DNA of 64,000 nucleotides from the NCBI GenBank assembly GCA_946122785.1, contig CAMGYJ010000005.1, positions 36,446,002 to 36,510,001 on the forward strand, read 5' to 3'. Numbering within the stretch: the first letter of the stretch is position 1; every line of letters begins with the position of its first letter. Shown one piece after another: positions 1 through 10,347 of the stretch. Both the position numbers and the translations under genes were made by a program. Under the pieces are notes generated by a model. It saw only the letters and a list, made by a program, of their open reading frames with translations, did no database searches and was not told the DNA's origin. Origin of the DNA: Linum tenue. Lineage: Eukaryota; Streptophyta; Magnoliopsida; Malpighiales; Linaceae.

Positions 1-873
1 ATCAGGTCGACCTAATCAGTTGTTTCAGTGTACAAACAGTTTTATGGTGCCTACTTTGGATATTCATATCTTACAATTGGCTAGATGGAAATTGGAGATT
101 AAAGGCTTGTTTTGAAGCTGAAGTGTCCCTCTACACATTAAAGTACTTGTGAGCTCAATAGAAAGTACAGAAGACCATTTTTGAACCTGACCAAAAGGCT
201 ATGCCAAAACTGGGAAACTGCCTGAAAATGGCTAAGTCTGGCAACGTGTTTGTCAAGCCTAATTTGGAGCTCAATTTGACAAGCATGGATGCGAGTCAAG
301 TCCAGGGGCCTCTACCACGTTAAATTACGTATTTTTGTATACAAAGGCAAGGCATTGAATGAAAGATTGAATATCTTTAAGGCTTCAAAACAAAAGGCTC
401 GAAGTTGCTACGAAGGCTGTTTTTCTGGCAGCTTGCTTGTGCTCGAAGTCTGCCAGAAAAACAGCCTTCGTAGCAACTTCGACCATTTTGTTTGCAGCCT
501 TAAAGATATCCAATCTTTCATCCAATTCCTTGAATTTGTATAAAACATACCTAATTTAACGTGGTAGAGGCTCCTGGACTCGACTCGCATTCATGTTTCT
601 CGAATTGAGCTCAAAAACATGCTTCACAAACACGTTTCCAGACTTAGCCATTTCTAGGCAGTTTCCCAGTTTTGGCATAGCCTTTTGATGAGGTTCAAAA
701 ATGGTCTTCTGGACTTCCTATCAAGCTCTCAATCACTTCAATATGTAGAGGGACACTCCAGCTTCAAAACAAGTCATTAGTCTTTAATTTCCATCTAGCC
801 AATTGTATGATCTGAATATCCAAAGTAAGCACCATGAACTGTTTTTACACTGAAACCACATATTAGGTCGACC
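1..873. repeat. Long inverted repeat (foldback/hairpin element), window edge
   Basis: Two arms of about 425 bp (roughly 4-431 and 450-873) are reverse complements with scattered mismatches and small indels, separated by an 18-nt loop. The inner stem CTACGAAGGCTGTTTTTCTG (407-426) is matched base for base by its complement at about 455-474. The outer end of each arm carries the palindrome AGGTCGACC (4-12 and 865-873). The left end lies at or beyond the window start, so target duplications cannot be checked. The apparent ORFs inside are mirror images of each other and are not genes. Such hairpins are typical of foldback transposons and can be small-RNA precursors; which applies here is unknown. 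Confidence 0.85.
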
Positions 874-978
874 GGATCCTATATGAGGTCGACCAAATCA
901 TAAATGAGGTCGACCGGATCCTATATGAGGTCGACCGAATTCTATATGAGGTCGACCTAATCCTAACTGAGGTCGACC
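865..978. repeat. 21-bp tandem array with GGTCGACC core
   Basis: AGGTCGACC recurs at 865, 886, 907, 928, 949 and 970, an exact 21-bp period. The spacer is mostly GGATCCTATATG or a close variant. The array sits at the outer edge of the right hairpin arm, and the same AGGTCGACC is present at 4-12 on the left. Subterminal tandem repeats at the ends of long inverted arms are a known feature of foldback elements. Confidence 0.9.
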
Positions 979-1338
979 GGAAAGTGCAAGTCACCATGAC
1001 ATGCATGTCACCGTAGGCCCACCCTAAATTAAACAACTTGATTAAATTAATTGAATAAAAAAAAAAGATTTACAGATCTACGATAGTATGTGAATAAATG
1101 AGCTGTGTGTGAGTTTGGACAAAGAGGAGGGATTACAAGGAATCCAATACACAGACACAGTTCACGATTTGATACCCTAATTAAGCTGATCCATCGGCCG
1201 GCCGTCTTCAGTTGGAAGTTGATGGGAAGGCTTACCACCACCACTATCCGTCACAAATCTAACTCCGTCTCTCATGTCCCTTTATTAACCCCATCAATTT
1301 CATCAGCAAAATGCAGCCACGCATCGACTTCTGCTGCT

Positions 1339-1413
1339 TCTTTTTTTTTCTTCTTCTTCTTCTTCTTCTGTACAGTTTTTGTTTCTTCTTTTTTCTTCTT
1401 CCCTTACTGCACG
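1339..1413 (+). repeat. CTT/T-rich microsatellite in LPP 5' leader
   Basis: Runs of TTC/CTT and T directly precede the LPP start codon. A shorter, interrupted version lies at the same place in the second gene copy (about 57095-57160), so the tract has changed length since the duplication. A pyrimidine-rich leader is common in plant 5' UTRs. Confidence 0.75.
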
Positions 1414-1416
1414 TCA

Positions 1417-3023
1417 ATGGCTACAACGGCGGCTCTTCTTCACAAACCCACCTCGAAAATCTCCATCCCCCGTCCGTACCAGACCAATCACTTGAAACCC
1501 AGTTCGCATATTCGTGTTTATACTCGGAAAGTGGCCGGCTTTCGTGGAACTACGACGAGGGGGATTACTGGACTTTCGTCGAACACCATGCCTGCAGAGT
1601 CATTGAAGTCGCCTGGAACTAGCAGGCGGAGTACAGACTGCAGAATGGCAGCGCTTGACCAGGAAGCCTTTGTGAAGGAGTCACCCTATGGAGTGGAAGC
1701 CACCCTCAACAGTGTGGTTTGTATCGTCCTTCTCTGTCGCTACTAATTATCTGCCGATTCCAATTCAGGGCCTTGGGTTAAACGAGGTTTCAATTTGTGT
1801 TTTTATTTGGATGGGTTGGTGGCAGAGCAAATGGTTAGTATCGGCGATTTTCGGCGCTTTCTTCGTGTGGAGGCACCATAACGCAGACGTGCTGTGGGTA
1901 GCTGCAGGTGCTATAGTTAGTTGTGTCCTCTCGGTGGCACTTAAGCGGATTCTGAAGCAGGAGAGGCCACTTGCTACTAAGAGATCTGACCCTGGAATGC
2001 CTTCTTCACACGCTCAATATATATTCTACCTTCTTACTTTTGGCGTTCTCGCAAGTATATATATTTGCTCTCTTCTCTTCTCTTCTCTTCTCTTCACTTG
2101 GCTGCTTGGGTCGTACTTCTTTGATCCAAAATCCCTATATAATAATATAATTGGGTTCTGAATTCCGTGTTGGCATGCAGCTCTTGAATGGCTAGGAGTA
2201 AATGCTACTTCAGTCATCCTCAGTGCATTACTTTTGGCATGTGCCTCCTATTTCGTAAGTACAATCTTTCTATAGCTTCAGCTGAATTTAGGGCTTATGT
2301 TGTTACGTTCTCAATTCCCATAATCAGATATGATATGGTGCAAACGACAATTTTTTATAAGACCCGCGCTACCCGATTTGTTTGGGTGGCTATTATCCAA
2401 CACACAAGCTTGCCTTGTCCTCTCTCGCTTTATTCTCCATCTGTTTATCATCAGGACTGTATGGATATCTACTTGTAATTTTTCTCTTTATTAACCTTTT
2501 TAGAATATTTATTTTCATCCCAAAAAATTGTAAGACTCCATCTACTTGTGAAGCAGACATGGGTATTGATATATCCGCCACGTCCCAACCATTGTCATCA
2601 CTAGCAACCTCGGACCTGGTATTTGGAGAGAAAATGATCGCCTACGCATGTAACATTTTAACATGAATTCACATAGCTAGTCTAACTTTATGAACAAAAT
2701 ATTTCATAATTCCATGTCAAGGATGCGTAACTTGATCTCTGAGGTGGTGAGAATTTTAAATTTTTTTTTTTTTGTATTGTTTCCATTGGCAGTCGTGGCT
2801 AAGAGTATCGCAGAAACTGCACACAGGGAGCCAAGTTGTGGTTGGAGCAGCAGTGGGTACAAGTTTCTCAGCCTTGTGGTGTTGGCTATGGAATCAATTT
2901 GTGTTTCAGGCTTTCATTTCCTCTGCGTGGGTTCGGGTGGTGGTTGTTTTGGGCACTCTTGCATTCTGGGGAAGCGTCATGTACTCATGGTGTCTGCTGA
3001 AGATCAATAGTCCATGGATCTAA
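1417..3023 (+). CDS. LPPE: Lipid phosphate phosphatase epsilon-like, chloroplast (PAP2 family), copy 1
   Basis: Four exons: 1417-1716, 1826-2054, 2181-2254 and 2793-3023. All have GT-AG introns and together encode 277 aa. The first ~60 residues are rich in Ser, Thr and basic residues and poor in acidic ones, like a plastid transit peptide. The PAP2 motifs follow: KRILKQERP (fits KX6RP), PSSH in MPSSHAQ, and LRVSQKLHTGSQ, where the third motif has Leu-Arg in place of Ser-Arg and ends HX3Q instead of HX3D. Several hydrophobic membrane segments follow (near NATSVILSALLLACASYF and SSAWVRVVVVLGTL). In plants this family dephosphorylates phosphatidic acid, giving diacylglycerol for plastid glycerolipids. 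The start is the ATG opening MATTAALLHKP; an upstream in-frame ATG would translate the pyrimidine-rich leader and is less likely. Paralogue at 57173-58425. Confidence 0.9.
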
Positions 3024-3386
3024 TCAGGAAGTGATTGCATGAAGATGGTTCTTCATAAGAAAGAAGAAATATATCCTTGTAATATAGCCGTATACTATCC
3101 GTATACTTATTAAATACCACTACAACTATGGTTCTCTTAGTATGGTGGAGTCATCTTATTTTACCCTATTTATTTGGTGCTTCATTTATTAAATATGTGT
3201 AGCCTATTTATTTTGCATATTTTAAGAAATTAAATTAAATATATTTTATATTATATTCACGTTTAGATTATAAATTTCTAATAATTCATAGCTCATGCTC
3301 TACTTTTAAAAGTAAAAATGTTACATTAAGATCAAATATAATAATTTGTACATGTTAATACCATAACATCCCTATACCAATGGATA

Positions 3387-6300
3387 TTATTATATAGAAC
3401 ATGAAAGCTAGGTACGCTTTTTTGGCCAAAACTTAATGTTACTGTTTCATTATTTGTCCGTTAGTGAAGGGCTTTCCCTCTCCCGTCTTCCTCAATCCTA
3501 CACTAGATGGAGAACTCAAAAACTGTAAAACAGAAAAGGAAAAATAGATTAGGAAGTGCTCTCCCTGCAGCCCCCCTCGCCCTGCCATATTCTTCTCTGT
3601 ACTTTTCCTCTCCAATCACATCACTCTCAATTTCCTTCCAATCCACAACTATCTCTCCAACTTTGCAAGCAATCTAATGGTGTGAAAAAAATAGCTTTCA
3701 CCCCTTCCCTCCGTTGTAGACTTGCAGTCCTTTCACCTTCCCTATGTTTCCACCAACCACCTCTCCCATGCTCTATCCTCACCTGTCACGCAATCACTGA
3801 CTTTCTTCCACAAAATCATCCCTCCATCTCCCTATACCATCTGTCTTTTCTCCATCTACTTGCTTTCCACTTATCTAACCCACTATCTTCTAACTCTCAT
3901 CCGTATCCCAATACTTTATGTTCTTTCTCTCCCCTTCGACTCTAGCCGCCGGGGAAAACTCATAGGCAACAATGGTGAGAATCCTCCATGGCACCATCGA
4001 GGACCGAGTGAAGATCGTTTATTTTCCTACAAATTATCGACTAAATCTTGATTCGTTCAGCTGCCGCCGAACATAGCCAAACAAAGTCGTTTGTTTTAGC
4101 TCTCATGGATGCTTTCTGCTCTCCCTGCTCGAGGTCCACCAACATCATATCCGACTCGGAAGGTCACAAAGAGAAGAAGAAGGATGAGGACGGTGGCGAA
4201 GCTGTCGGGAGTTTCACCTCTCGGCAATGGCCAGAGTTATCGGTACGGTGTTTCACCATCAATGAGAAAATCATATATTAGATATTGGGAGAAATCCTGG
4301 AAATTGTCACATTCCCTTGATTCGTTTCTTTTGGGGCGTGAGTGAATGAATCAGCACAATTAGTACTTGCAGTTTAGAATTCTCAGCATATGCTTTTTAT
4401 TCAAAGCCTGCAAGCTAATCAATCCCTTTGTGTTTCTGTTGCAGTTCTGGTTTTCGAGTTACTACGCCTTCCATGGAGCCAGTAGTTGATGATGGAGGAG
4501 TTGGCCCTTTAACAAAGACCAGCAGTCCAATAGTCCCCTGCAGCCTTCTTTTGATTTCCTACTCAACATCTGGGTCACAGCCTCTTAAACAGATGCCTTC
4601 GTATTCTAATGGTTCGATGGATCATGGGGTGAAGGGTGGTTCGGATCAAGGATTCGAAGAACCACCCAACAAGCTTGCTAAACACTTCAAACATCAAGTG
4701 GTAAGGAACAAGAGCCAGACTTCACTGTAGTAACACTAATCTTTTCTGATGGAGACAAGTTAAGTTGAACTTCTTAAGGAACTAATACTATAATTCTATG
4801 GTTCCAACTTCTACCAACTGAACTTCATCTATTTGTGGTCTTATGCATCAAAGATGGACATTGTGCAGGGCCTTTAATCACGATGTCAGAGATGCGATTC
4901 ATTACAACAAAAGAGTCTCGACTTCAAAACATATAGATGTGCAGGTTCAACTGCAACCTTAATCTCAGCATTCTGTTAGTAGTTCGCCAACTCTATGCAA
5001 CAACCAGTCGGTAAGGGAGGCGCTATTCCAGTTGTTGAGGGGTAAGTGGAGTCAAAGAGATTAAAAAGGCTAGGCGATTTTAATCTCTAATAAGCTGTTT
5101 TTTTCCTTCATGTGGGTTCGTGAAAATAGACTTCAGAAATTAAACTTGGAATCATATGAAGTAATGGTGCCTGGAATTAATAGTTTGTATAACTGCGTCA
5201 AGATTTATTTTCATCAAAGAGGTTTATTTCGACAATAGGAGGGATGAATTTAAGTTACCATATATTTCTATGTGTTCTTAATCCATGTTGTGATAACAGT
5301 TCTATGGTGGAATTCTTGAACACTAGGACCTGTAGGTGTATGATTTTGAGGGTCAACTCAACTCTAAGATTGCATTTCAGAGGTTTGGTGCAAGCAAAGA
5401 AGAAACAACAGCGAAGGTCAATATGGCTAGACCAAAGCATAAGTTGGCATTTCTATATGTGGTGAGTTCAATCAATTGTTCTTAATTTTAATTTTCGCTT
5501 TTTTCCGCTCAAAAGATCAACGATCATGTTGAGTTTTGATTATTTACTTCCCAAGTTGTTATGATTAGATCTTTAAATTTGTTGTTCTCTCTTTGTCATT
5601 TGGGCAGCTGTTCAGTTTTGTCTTTCAACTTTCTATAATTTCTTCGATGTATTACCGCCCAATCCTTAGGGATTGGGCCTTACGAACCATCAAGGTTCCT
5701 GTTCAATTTACGTTCTTCCCTTTTGTATAGGCATGCTCATATAAGCATTATTAACATTTTGTACTATGGTTTGATATTTTAGTTCAACTGGCTTTAGATT
5801 GGTTTATTCTTTGCCAGAAGTCAAGGTGGAGAAACCGGATGATGGAGTAGCAAAGAATTCCAATGACGAATCCTACATTCAGGGTTCAAACACCAAGTGT
5901 TGCTGACAGACGTCTCTACAAAACATGTGGATGTTCGTTACTTTGTTCTAAACGCAATGAGAAATTAATTTGTACATATGTTGTTGGTTGTATGGCTATA
6001 CATATAGTAATTTGTTTTTTGTTTTCGTGCAGGTTGCTTTCGTTGACTAATGGTATGGGATCTTGCTGATGAAAATGATGTTATGTAAATATAAGTAGTC
6101 ATTGGTATTTGGCGGGGAGATGTGGGTTTATTTTTCTATAGGCAATTATGTAGGGGTCCCTTGGTTATTTTGGGTTGTTGGTTCTTTGTTTTGACCATCT
6201 TTTGTTTATCCAAGGCTGGGACACAAGGAATGATGAGTGTTAGCCCTGGTTTTGATATCTTCACCCTGAGTATACCTAACCTGTTGCAGTTTGAGGGTGT

Positions 6301-6816
6301 CTATTATTTGTTGGATGGACCAAAATGAGTTGTCTGCATAATTATGGTTCACTATGTTGTTGGCCTTAGTGTTGATACCACTGGGTTGCTTAGTATATGT
6401 AAGTTACATGTCTATTGCATGATATTTGTATTCCTTGAGTATTTTCTTAACACATGATCAATATAATAGGTCACTAATTAACCTTACAAATCATGTTTTT
6501 ATCTATTTTGACCATTTCCATGCTTATGAGTAGTTTCCGGATTCTATATGTAACTTAAAAGCCAATGATGATTCATTGTGTTATCATCTTAGATTTTGTA
6601 TAGAATAGTTATGGTTGCGAGTTAAATTTATATTGCTTAATAAAGTATATGAAATGAGCTTTACATAAATCAAGCAAATGCAAAAATTTAGAGTATTTTT
6701 TAAAAGATACTAAACATGTGAACACAATAAGATATGTGGTTGCCTAAATATTTCCAAAGGTGTAGCCATTAATGTCCATATATTTCTCGCGGCTACGCCG
6801 CGGGTATTGATTCTAG
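3387..6816 (+). mobile_element. Non-autonomous Helitron inserted downstream of LPP copy 1
   Basis: The 3' end is canonical: a GC-rich hairpin (CGCGGC at 6788-6793, loop TAC, GCCGCG at 6797-6802), ten bases, then CTAG (6813-6816) followed by T. The paralogous segment at about 58807-58850 lacks the 3.4 kb. Sequence up to GGATA (3382-3386) corresponds to 58807-58813 and sequence from 6817 continues the match. The 5' end is less clear, because the base after the break is T but not the usual TC. No RepHel protein is encoded. Several short exon-like stretches lie inside (next entry). Confidence 0.8.
3970..6070 (+). other. Possible captured gene fragments inside the Helitron (unidentified)
   Basis: Short open stretches have plausible GT-AG borders: around 3972-4050, 4108-4236 (starts MDAFCSPCSRSTN), 4442-4730 (Ser/Pro-rich, contains GSQPLKQMPSYSNG), 5380-5460 and 5820-5930. 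They do not join into one long frame and I do not recognise the parent gene. Helitrons often carry host exon fragments, so this reading is reasonable but unproven. The rest of the Helitron is AT-rich non-coding sequence. Confidence 0.35.
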
Positions 6817-7600
6817 TTTTGTTGTGAAAAGCGGATGCAAAAGTGGGGAATTCTCTGGTGCAGTGATGGCACCACTGCCGCCACTTTTTTCTAACCGGTT
6901 AAGATGGCTGGGTTTCTAATTTATTGAGTAGCTCAGGTTTAGTTATTTAATTAATAAAACATAAAGAAATAAAAAAGTAAAAAAAAAAACAAAACAAAAC
7001 GCATTACAGTCGTTTCCCTTTCACTCGTTGTCCTTCCCCAATCAAGGCAACACTTTCGTTCCGTCGCAGCAATCCACCGCCTCGCTATTGTCTTCCATCG
7101 ATCTCACCACCAAAATCCCAACTTCATCTGGCAAAATCACCACCGTCATCAGCGCCGTGGCCGCTTTCTGGTCATCCATAGCATCGTTCCTGCCGCGACA
7201 ATCCAGAATCACCATCACCATTGTCGCCATCGGCCATAACCATATCCAGATTTCGTATCCCCGGTAGTCAATGTCACCACCGTCATCAAACCAATTGCCA
7301 CCGCCCGGTCATCTCATCATCGTCTATGTTGTTCCAATCAATCACCGTTGTTGTTGCTGGTCGGCCATCACCGCCGTTGTTGTTCCAATTAACCGTCGCC
7401 GATTCAATTTCCCCATCCATGGATACTCAAATCCTGAACCACCTTCAGACTGTAATCATAGTCGTCCTGGCTGTCCCTTCATTCCCAGCAACATCCCTAC
7501 CGTGGCAATTGATTATTATCATCGCCGTTGCCGCTGTTCAGCCACCAGCACGAAGATCGCCATTTTTGCAATACCTATGAAGTTTGTCATTACTTCCCCA
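6817..7600. other. Intergenic region between Helitron and truncated LINE
   Basis: The first ~30 bases continue the LPP duplication. From about 7000 the sequence becomes C-rich with many CCACC and CATCAC repeats, which leaves overlapping open frames on both strands. None has recognisable domains or a convincing start, so I call no gene. Confidence 0.5.
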
Positions 7601-7605
7601 CTCCA

Positions 7606-8299
7606 TTTTCAGCGGGCAATGATCCGACTCAACTCTAGTCAAAGCCTGTAATTTGCAATTGTTGAACAAAGAGTCGAACCGAGGGCAGATAAAGGCTCTG
7701 TCGATTCTAGACATAGACGGTTCGTCATGGAGGTTGCTGAAGATGAAGCGAGCGCCCATGAGTGGAAGTTCCATTAGGGACGACTCCGAGATGGTATAGT
7801 TGAATTCGAACATTAGGTCTGAGTTTCTCGTGGCTCCCATGTACTCCTCATGATCTCTCACCAAATTGAAATCTCCAGCAATGTAGATGGGGTGAGATGC
7901 GTTCAAACAAAAGGCTCTAAGCTCCTCCAGAAAAGCGAGTTTTCCTGCTCTGTCTTGCGGGCCGTAAACGATAAGCAAAGTAAGAGTCATCTTAGACTCG
8001 GTGTCCTCAAGCGTCACCGCAAGACTATAATTTCCTTCCCACGCATCTAACTTATTGAAAAATTGCGAAAACCAGAATATCAGGATACCTGCGCTGTTGT
8101 TGTTGGAGTTTTTAGCCACCCAGTCAATATGCCTGCTCCCAATAACCGCGACAACCGCGCTTCGACTACACGAACTCCATTTAGTTTCAGGGATTCCAAC
8201 AATCGAAGGCTTTTGTCTCTGAAGGATCCTCTTAATCTTTGCCTTCTTATCATCACTTCCAAGACCCCTCACATTCCATGCGATAAGGCTTCTGCTCAT
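7606..8299 (-). pseudogene. LINE ORF2 fragment: APE-type endonuclease domain
   Basis: The start is MSRSLIAWNVRGLG, typical of plant L1 ORF2. Endonuclease motifs appear in order: WNVRGLG, the catalytic Glu in PETKW, YGPQD, AGDFN, SRIDRAF and the final SDHCPL. The domain is therefore essentially complete (about 230 residues). Just after SDHCPLKMEWG the frame passes into unrelated sequence and ends at 7538, so the reverse transcriptase and zinc-knuckle parts are absent. In a complete element this enzyme nicks target DNA to prime reverse transcription. This copy is dead. Confidence 0.85.
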
Positions 8300-8319
8300 T
8301 TATGAGGTTTTGTTTTCTT

Positions 8320-9262
8320 CAAACCCTTCTTCTTAATTACTGGAACGAGGTCCATCCGGTTGTGGTGCAATTGGACCAATGCGGAGAATTTCCATTTCAT
8401 TTCTAGTTCTCTGCACTCTCTTCCTTTTCTGCAATGTCCGCAATGATCGATCTTGTTCCTGCCTCGATCGGTTTCTCCTCCAATTCAAAGACTTGGCACA
8501 CTGAGTTGCTCCTCTGAACCAATGATTCAAGCTCGAAAAGGGGCCCATCAAGGGGCTCCGGGGGAGTTACACACTGGGACGTCAGTTCGGCGGGCTCAGG
8601 TTCAAAGAATTGGGTAAACTCTTTGGGGAAAGGGAAGGTAAGCTCTTGTTCAGCAACGGGTGAGGGGGCATGGGGTGAGGGAAGTGGTGAAAGGGGAATA
8701 AGTTCCAAATTTGAGGGAAGAGTGGGTAATAGGGGTTATGGCGATGATGGAAGTTGGAGTGGAGGTAGGGTAGTTTTTGAGGGTGGTGTAAGGATAGAAG
8801 AAATGAAAGTGGATGGTTAGGGTTAGAGTGATTGGGGAAGGAAAGAGGAATGAGAATCTAAGGCTGGTACTGTGTTGGGAAAGGTTTGAGACTCTCCATC
8901 GAGAGCCATCAGCTTCGACAGAGAATCGAGGTTGAAGGGCTTCAGGTAGGCTAGGCTTAGAGTTTGAGGTCAAAAGATGGGCTGGACTCCGGTTTGGGGT
9001 CAAAGTAGTGCACCCGGAAAACTCCTTATGGGCCGGTATCAGAGAAGTGGGCTTAATGGTAGCGCCTAATTTGCGAACCCAGATTTTGACCGTTTTCTGC
9101 TTCGAGGATTGTTGTTTACGTTCCGCCGACTTCCTGTACGCATGGCATGCATCTCGGGTTCTTGAATCTCTCCCCTAGGGTTAAAGGCAGCGGCAGCCGG
9201 GTTCGGAATTATGAGGCCACGACCCTTCGCCTTCCACTCATGCAGCATTTTGTCTTGGATTG
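8320..9262 (-). pseudogene. LINE ORF1 C-terminal part (broken)
   Basis: Frames on the minus strand at 9066-9248 (contains GRGLIIPNPAAAAFNPRGE), 8650-9003 and 8403-8708 (Pro/Glu-rich, begins MELIPLSPLPSP) form the linker end of a plant LINE ORF1. They are in different frames with stops between them, so the ORF is broken. It lies directly upstream of the ORF2 endonuclease, as expected for L1 order, and is cut at 9262 by the Tat insertion. Confidence 0.6.
9258..9262. repeat. Target-site duplication GATTG of the Tat element (left)
   Basis: GATTG directly precedes the left LTR and is repeated directly after the right LTR at 19901-19905. Five bases is the expected Ty3/gypsy duplication. Confidence 0.95.
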
Positions 9263-9883
9263 TGTTTGAACCTAACTGAGAGTAGGAGTGAGGTTCGAGT
9301 GAGAGTGTGGGTCAAGAAGAAACGCGAGTGCTAGGGTCGATTGGAGGGACGAGAATTAAAGAGTGAGAGAGAACGAGGATCCGATTTCTAGAAAGAGAAG
9401 TAGTTGCTATAGAGGGAGAATGGTGAAAAAATGCCATCCCCTCACCCACCGCAGTAAATGCCGTATTTATAGGCTTCGTTGTGGTGGGTGAGTGGTTGAC
9501 TCAAGTGGGGATACAACGATGTGACTATTGGGATACAATGATGTGACCACTGACACACTAAGGATTTTAGGCCCTGTCCAGGCCATCCCTCTACCTAGGA
9601 CGTGTCAGAGACCCGTCAATGGCCCTGATGTGACTGCCTCTTGGGAAGGAAAGCTACGCTCCCCTTCTCTCTTGGCTTGGCCTATGCTATGCTCTCCCTC
9701 GGCGCTTGTAATTCGCCTCGTGCCTAAGCTCTTCGCGCCAAGACGTGGTTGACTACGATGCGGCGTGGCGCTCGGGGTCCTCGCGCTGCCATGTCGGGGT
9801 CCATCCAGTCGCGACCTGTTCCTCGACGTGGCCGGGCCCGACTTGTTCTTTGGCGCGGCTAGGCCCGAGTCACATGCCCAACA
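9263..9883 (-). repeat. Tat element 3' LTR (left copy)
   Basis: 621 bp, TGTTTGAACC...CATGCCCAACA on the plus strand. It differs from the right copy at only three positions that I can find: T/C near 9684, A/C near 9815 and G/A near 9858. A minus-strand TATAAATA lies at 9464-9471. Confidence 0.95.
9464..9471 (-). promoter_or_regulatory. TATA box in Tat LTR (left copy)
   Basis: The minus strand reads GCCTATAAATACGGC, a good TATA box in the direction of gag-pol. In the right LTR (19481-19488) the same box would drive the element. Confidence 0.7.
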
Positions 9884-9896
9884 ATTGCCCCCCATC
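9884..9896 (-). promoter_or_regulatory. Polypurine tract of the Tat element (weak)
   Basis: The minus strand reads GATGGGGGGCAAT directly before the 3' LTR. A G6 run at the expected position is a plausible but short plus-strand primer site. Confidence 0.5.
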
Positions 9897-10143
9897 AGGG
9901 GGTGTTTTGTGAACACCTCCTGTTTGGATTTTTCCTTGACGGACTCGGGCCTGTGTGATCTCCGTGAGGCTGGTCTTTTGGGCTTATTCCGCTCGTTTAC
10001 TCTACTTGTCGCCATCGGTTGGCTCCTGCTTGTGCTCGCGTTTGGGTTCTTCGTCGCGCGCGATGTTATGAGCCGGCGACGCGTTTACTGATGGCGCTCG
10101 CTCGCATGCTCGTTATTGGGCTTTTCACCGCGCTTGTAGTAGG

Positions 10144-10347
10144 GCTTTGTTCGCGTCGCGCCTTTTGCAGCGCACGATGCGCGAGGCGTGTTTTTCTTCC
10201 CCCGCGGGCATCGCGCGCTCGCTGTTGGGCTCTGTTCGTTCGCGCGCTTTGTTCGCGTCGCGCCTTTTGCGGCGCACGATGCGCGAGGCGTGTTTTTCTT
10301 CCCCCGCGGGCATCGCGCGCTCGCTGTTGGGCTCTGTTCGTTCGCGC
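10144..10347. repeat. Two tandem copies of a 102-bp GC-rich unit
   Basis: The stretch from GCTTTGTTCGCGTCGCGCC at 10144 repeats at 10246 with almost no changes. It is rich in GCG/CGC and lies about 270 bp upstream of the TATA box of the antisense gene, so it sits in that gene's promoter region. Confidence 0.9.

Larger units (their letters stand above)
1105..3386 (+). repeat. Segmental duplication, copy 1 (LPP gene and flanks)
   Basis: The sequence from the 5' leader (GAGTTTGGACAAAGAGG near 1111) through the gene to about 3386 is highly similar to about 56875-58813. Similarity includes introns and the AT-rich 3' flank. Similarity resumes at 6817-6845, directly after the Helitron, so the duplicated block originally ran a little further. 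Confidence 0.85.

Noticed and set aside
289..590. Overlapping open frames on both strands at the hairpin centre
   Set aside because: They are mirror images produced by the inverted repeat and have no protein features.
4108..4240. Possible growth-regulating-factor (QLQ-like) fragment, FTSRQWPEL
   Set aside because: Only a few residues resemble the QLQ motif and no following WRC domain is visible, so I do not name a parent gene.
7028..7651. Several Ser/Thr/Pro/Ile-rich open frames on the plus strand
   Set aside because: Overlapping frames on both strands of a C-rich low-complexity stretch; no domain, no splice structure, no supporting context.
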